From the NCBI RefSeq assembly GCF_015353075.1, contig NZ_CP064188.1:930001-994000 (forward strand): a stretch of DNA of 64,000 nt, read 5' to 3'. Source of the stretch: Rhizobium sp. 007 (GTDB lineage Bacteria > Pseudomonadota > Alphaproteobacteria > Rhizobiales > Rhizobiaceae). Positions 63,896-64,000 of the stretch are shown here, piece by piece (within the stretch, counting starts at the first letter, position 1; each line of letters begins with the position of its first letter). The notes beneath the pieces are model-generated. The model did no database searches. It worked only from the letters and a program-made list of their open reading frames with translations, and was not told the DNA's origin. Made by a program: the position numbers and the translations under genes.

Positions 63896-64000
63896 ATGGA
63901 TTTAACCTTTCTGTCGCAGACCATGATCACGCTGCTGAAGGCCGTGCCGATGACGCTGGCGCTCTTTTCCGCGTCGATCTTCTTCGGCCTCCTTCTGGCG
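63896..64000 (+). CDS. Polar amino acid ABC permease (HisM type), partial
   Basis: Only the first 35 codons are inside the window: MDLTFLSQTMITLLKAVPMT and a hydrophobic segment. The start ATG 63896 has TGAGGAA upstream and comes nine bases after the HisQ-type stop, the usual order of these operons. The ATPase gene should follow outside the window. Confidence 0.8.
   Translation, partial: MDLTFLSQTMITLLKAVPMTLALFSASIFFGLLLA

Overview
The window looks like part of a Rhizobiaceae genome (Rhizobium, Sinorhizobium or Agrobacterium type). The signs are GC-rich coding sequence, a DctA/DctB/DctD dicarboxylate system with sigma-54 control, an assimilatory nitrate locus regulated by NasS/NasT, HutC, and many high-affinity ABC importers each paired with its own GntR or LacI regulator. 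The density of catabolic islands and the lack of rRNA, tRNA or core housekeeping genes would suit a chromid or megaplasmid, but that is inference. I see no insertion sequence, integrase, CRISPR array or intact tRNA.

Layout. 1-863: 5' part of a sugar-binding protein gene. 1475-6283: dctD-dctB divergent from dctA, with two DctD-type enhancer sites and a -24/-12 promoter between them. 6595-14566: uronate island, kdgD, uxuA-like and a FadR-type GntR gene on the minus strand, facing a five-gene oligopeptide-type ABC importer; repeated operator-like motifs lie upstream of both units. 14586-22171: rhamnoside island, a CUT1 sugar importer and a cytoplasmic GH78 alpha-L-rhamnosidase, with a divergent LacI regulator and a 30-bp inverted-repeat operator. 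22389-38234: nitrate assimilation, all on the minus strand: nasT-nasS, nrtA-nrtB-nrtC, a second nasT-nasS pair, then narK-nirB-nirD-nasA-cysG. The two structural units, nrtABC and narK-cysG, each start with a sigma-54 promoter followed by a leader of about 165-175 nt that holds an intrinsic-terminator-like structure. This is the arrangement expected for NtrC activation plus NasT antitermination, and the duplicated nasTS pair is unusual.

38314-39117 is a truncated, frameshifted Gfo/Idh/MocA pseudogene. 39126-51480 is a catabolic island of unknown substrate. Its minus-strand genes are a PdxA2-like dehydrogenase, an iron-type alcohol dehydrogenase, a cytoplasmic sialidase-like BNR protein and an N-acetylneuraminate-lyase-like aldolase. 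Its plus-strand genes are a second oligopeptide-type importer, a DUF1537 four-carbon acid sugar kinase and a GntR regulator. PdxA2 plus DUF1537 is the known threonate/erythronate route to dihydroxyacetone phosphate, so the island probably imports and dismantles a sugar-acid conjugate.

51648-55292 holds a CBS-domain membrane protein, an FMN reductase, an RBBP9-type hydrolase and a 1-Cys peroxiredoxin. 55637-60519 is a periplasmic copper-handling operon: small secreted and lipoproteins, a TolC-like protein, a multicopper oxidase, a cupredoxin, CusF and DUF411. A decayed copper-storage-protein gene lies next to it. 61261-64000 is hutC divergent from a polar amino acid importer that runs off the end of the window.

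All functional assignments come from reading motifs and gene order by eye; no database search was made.
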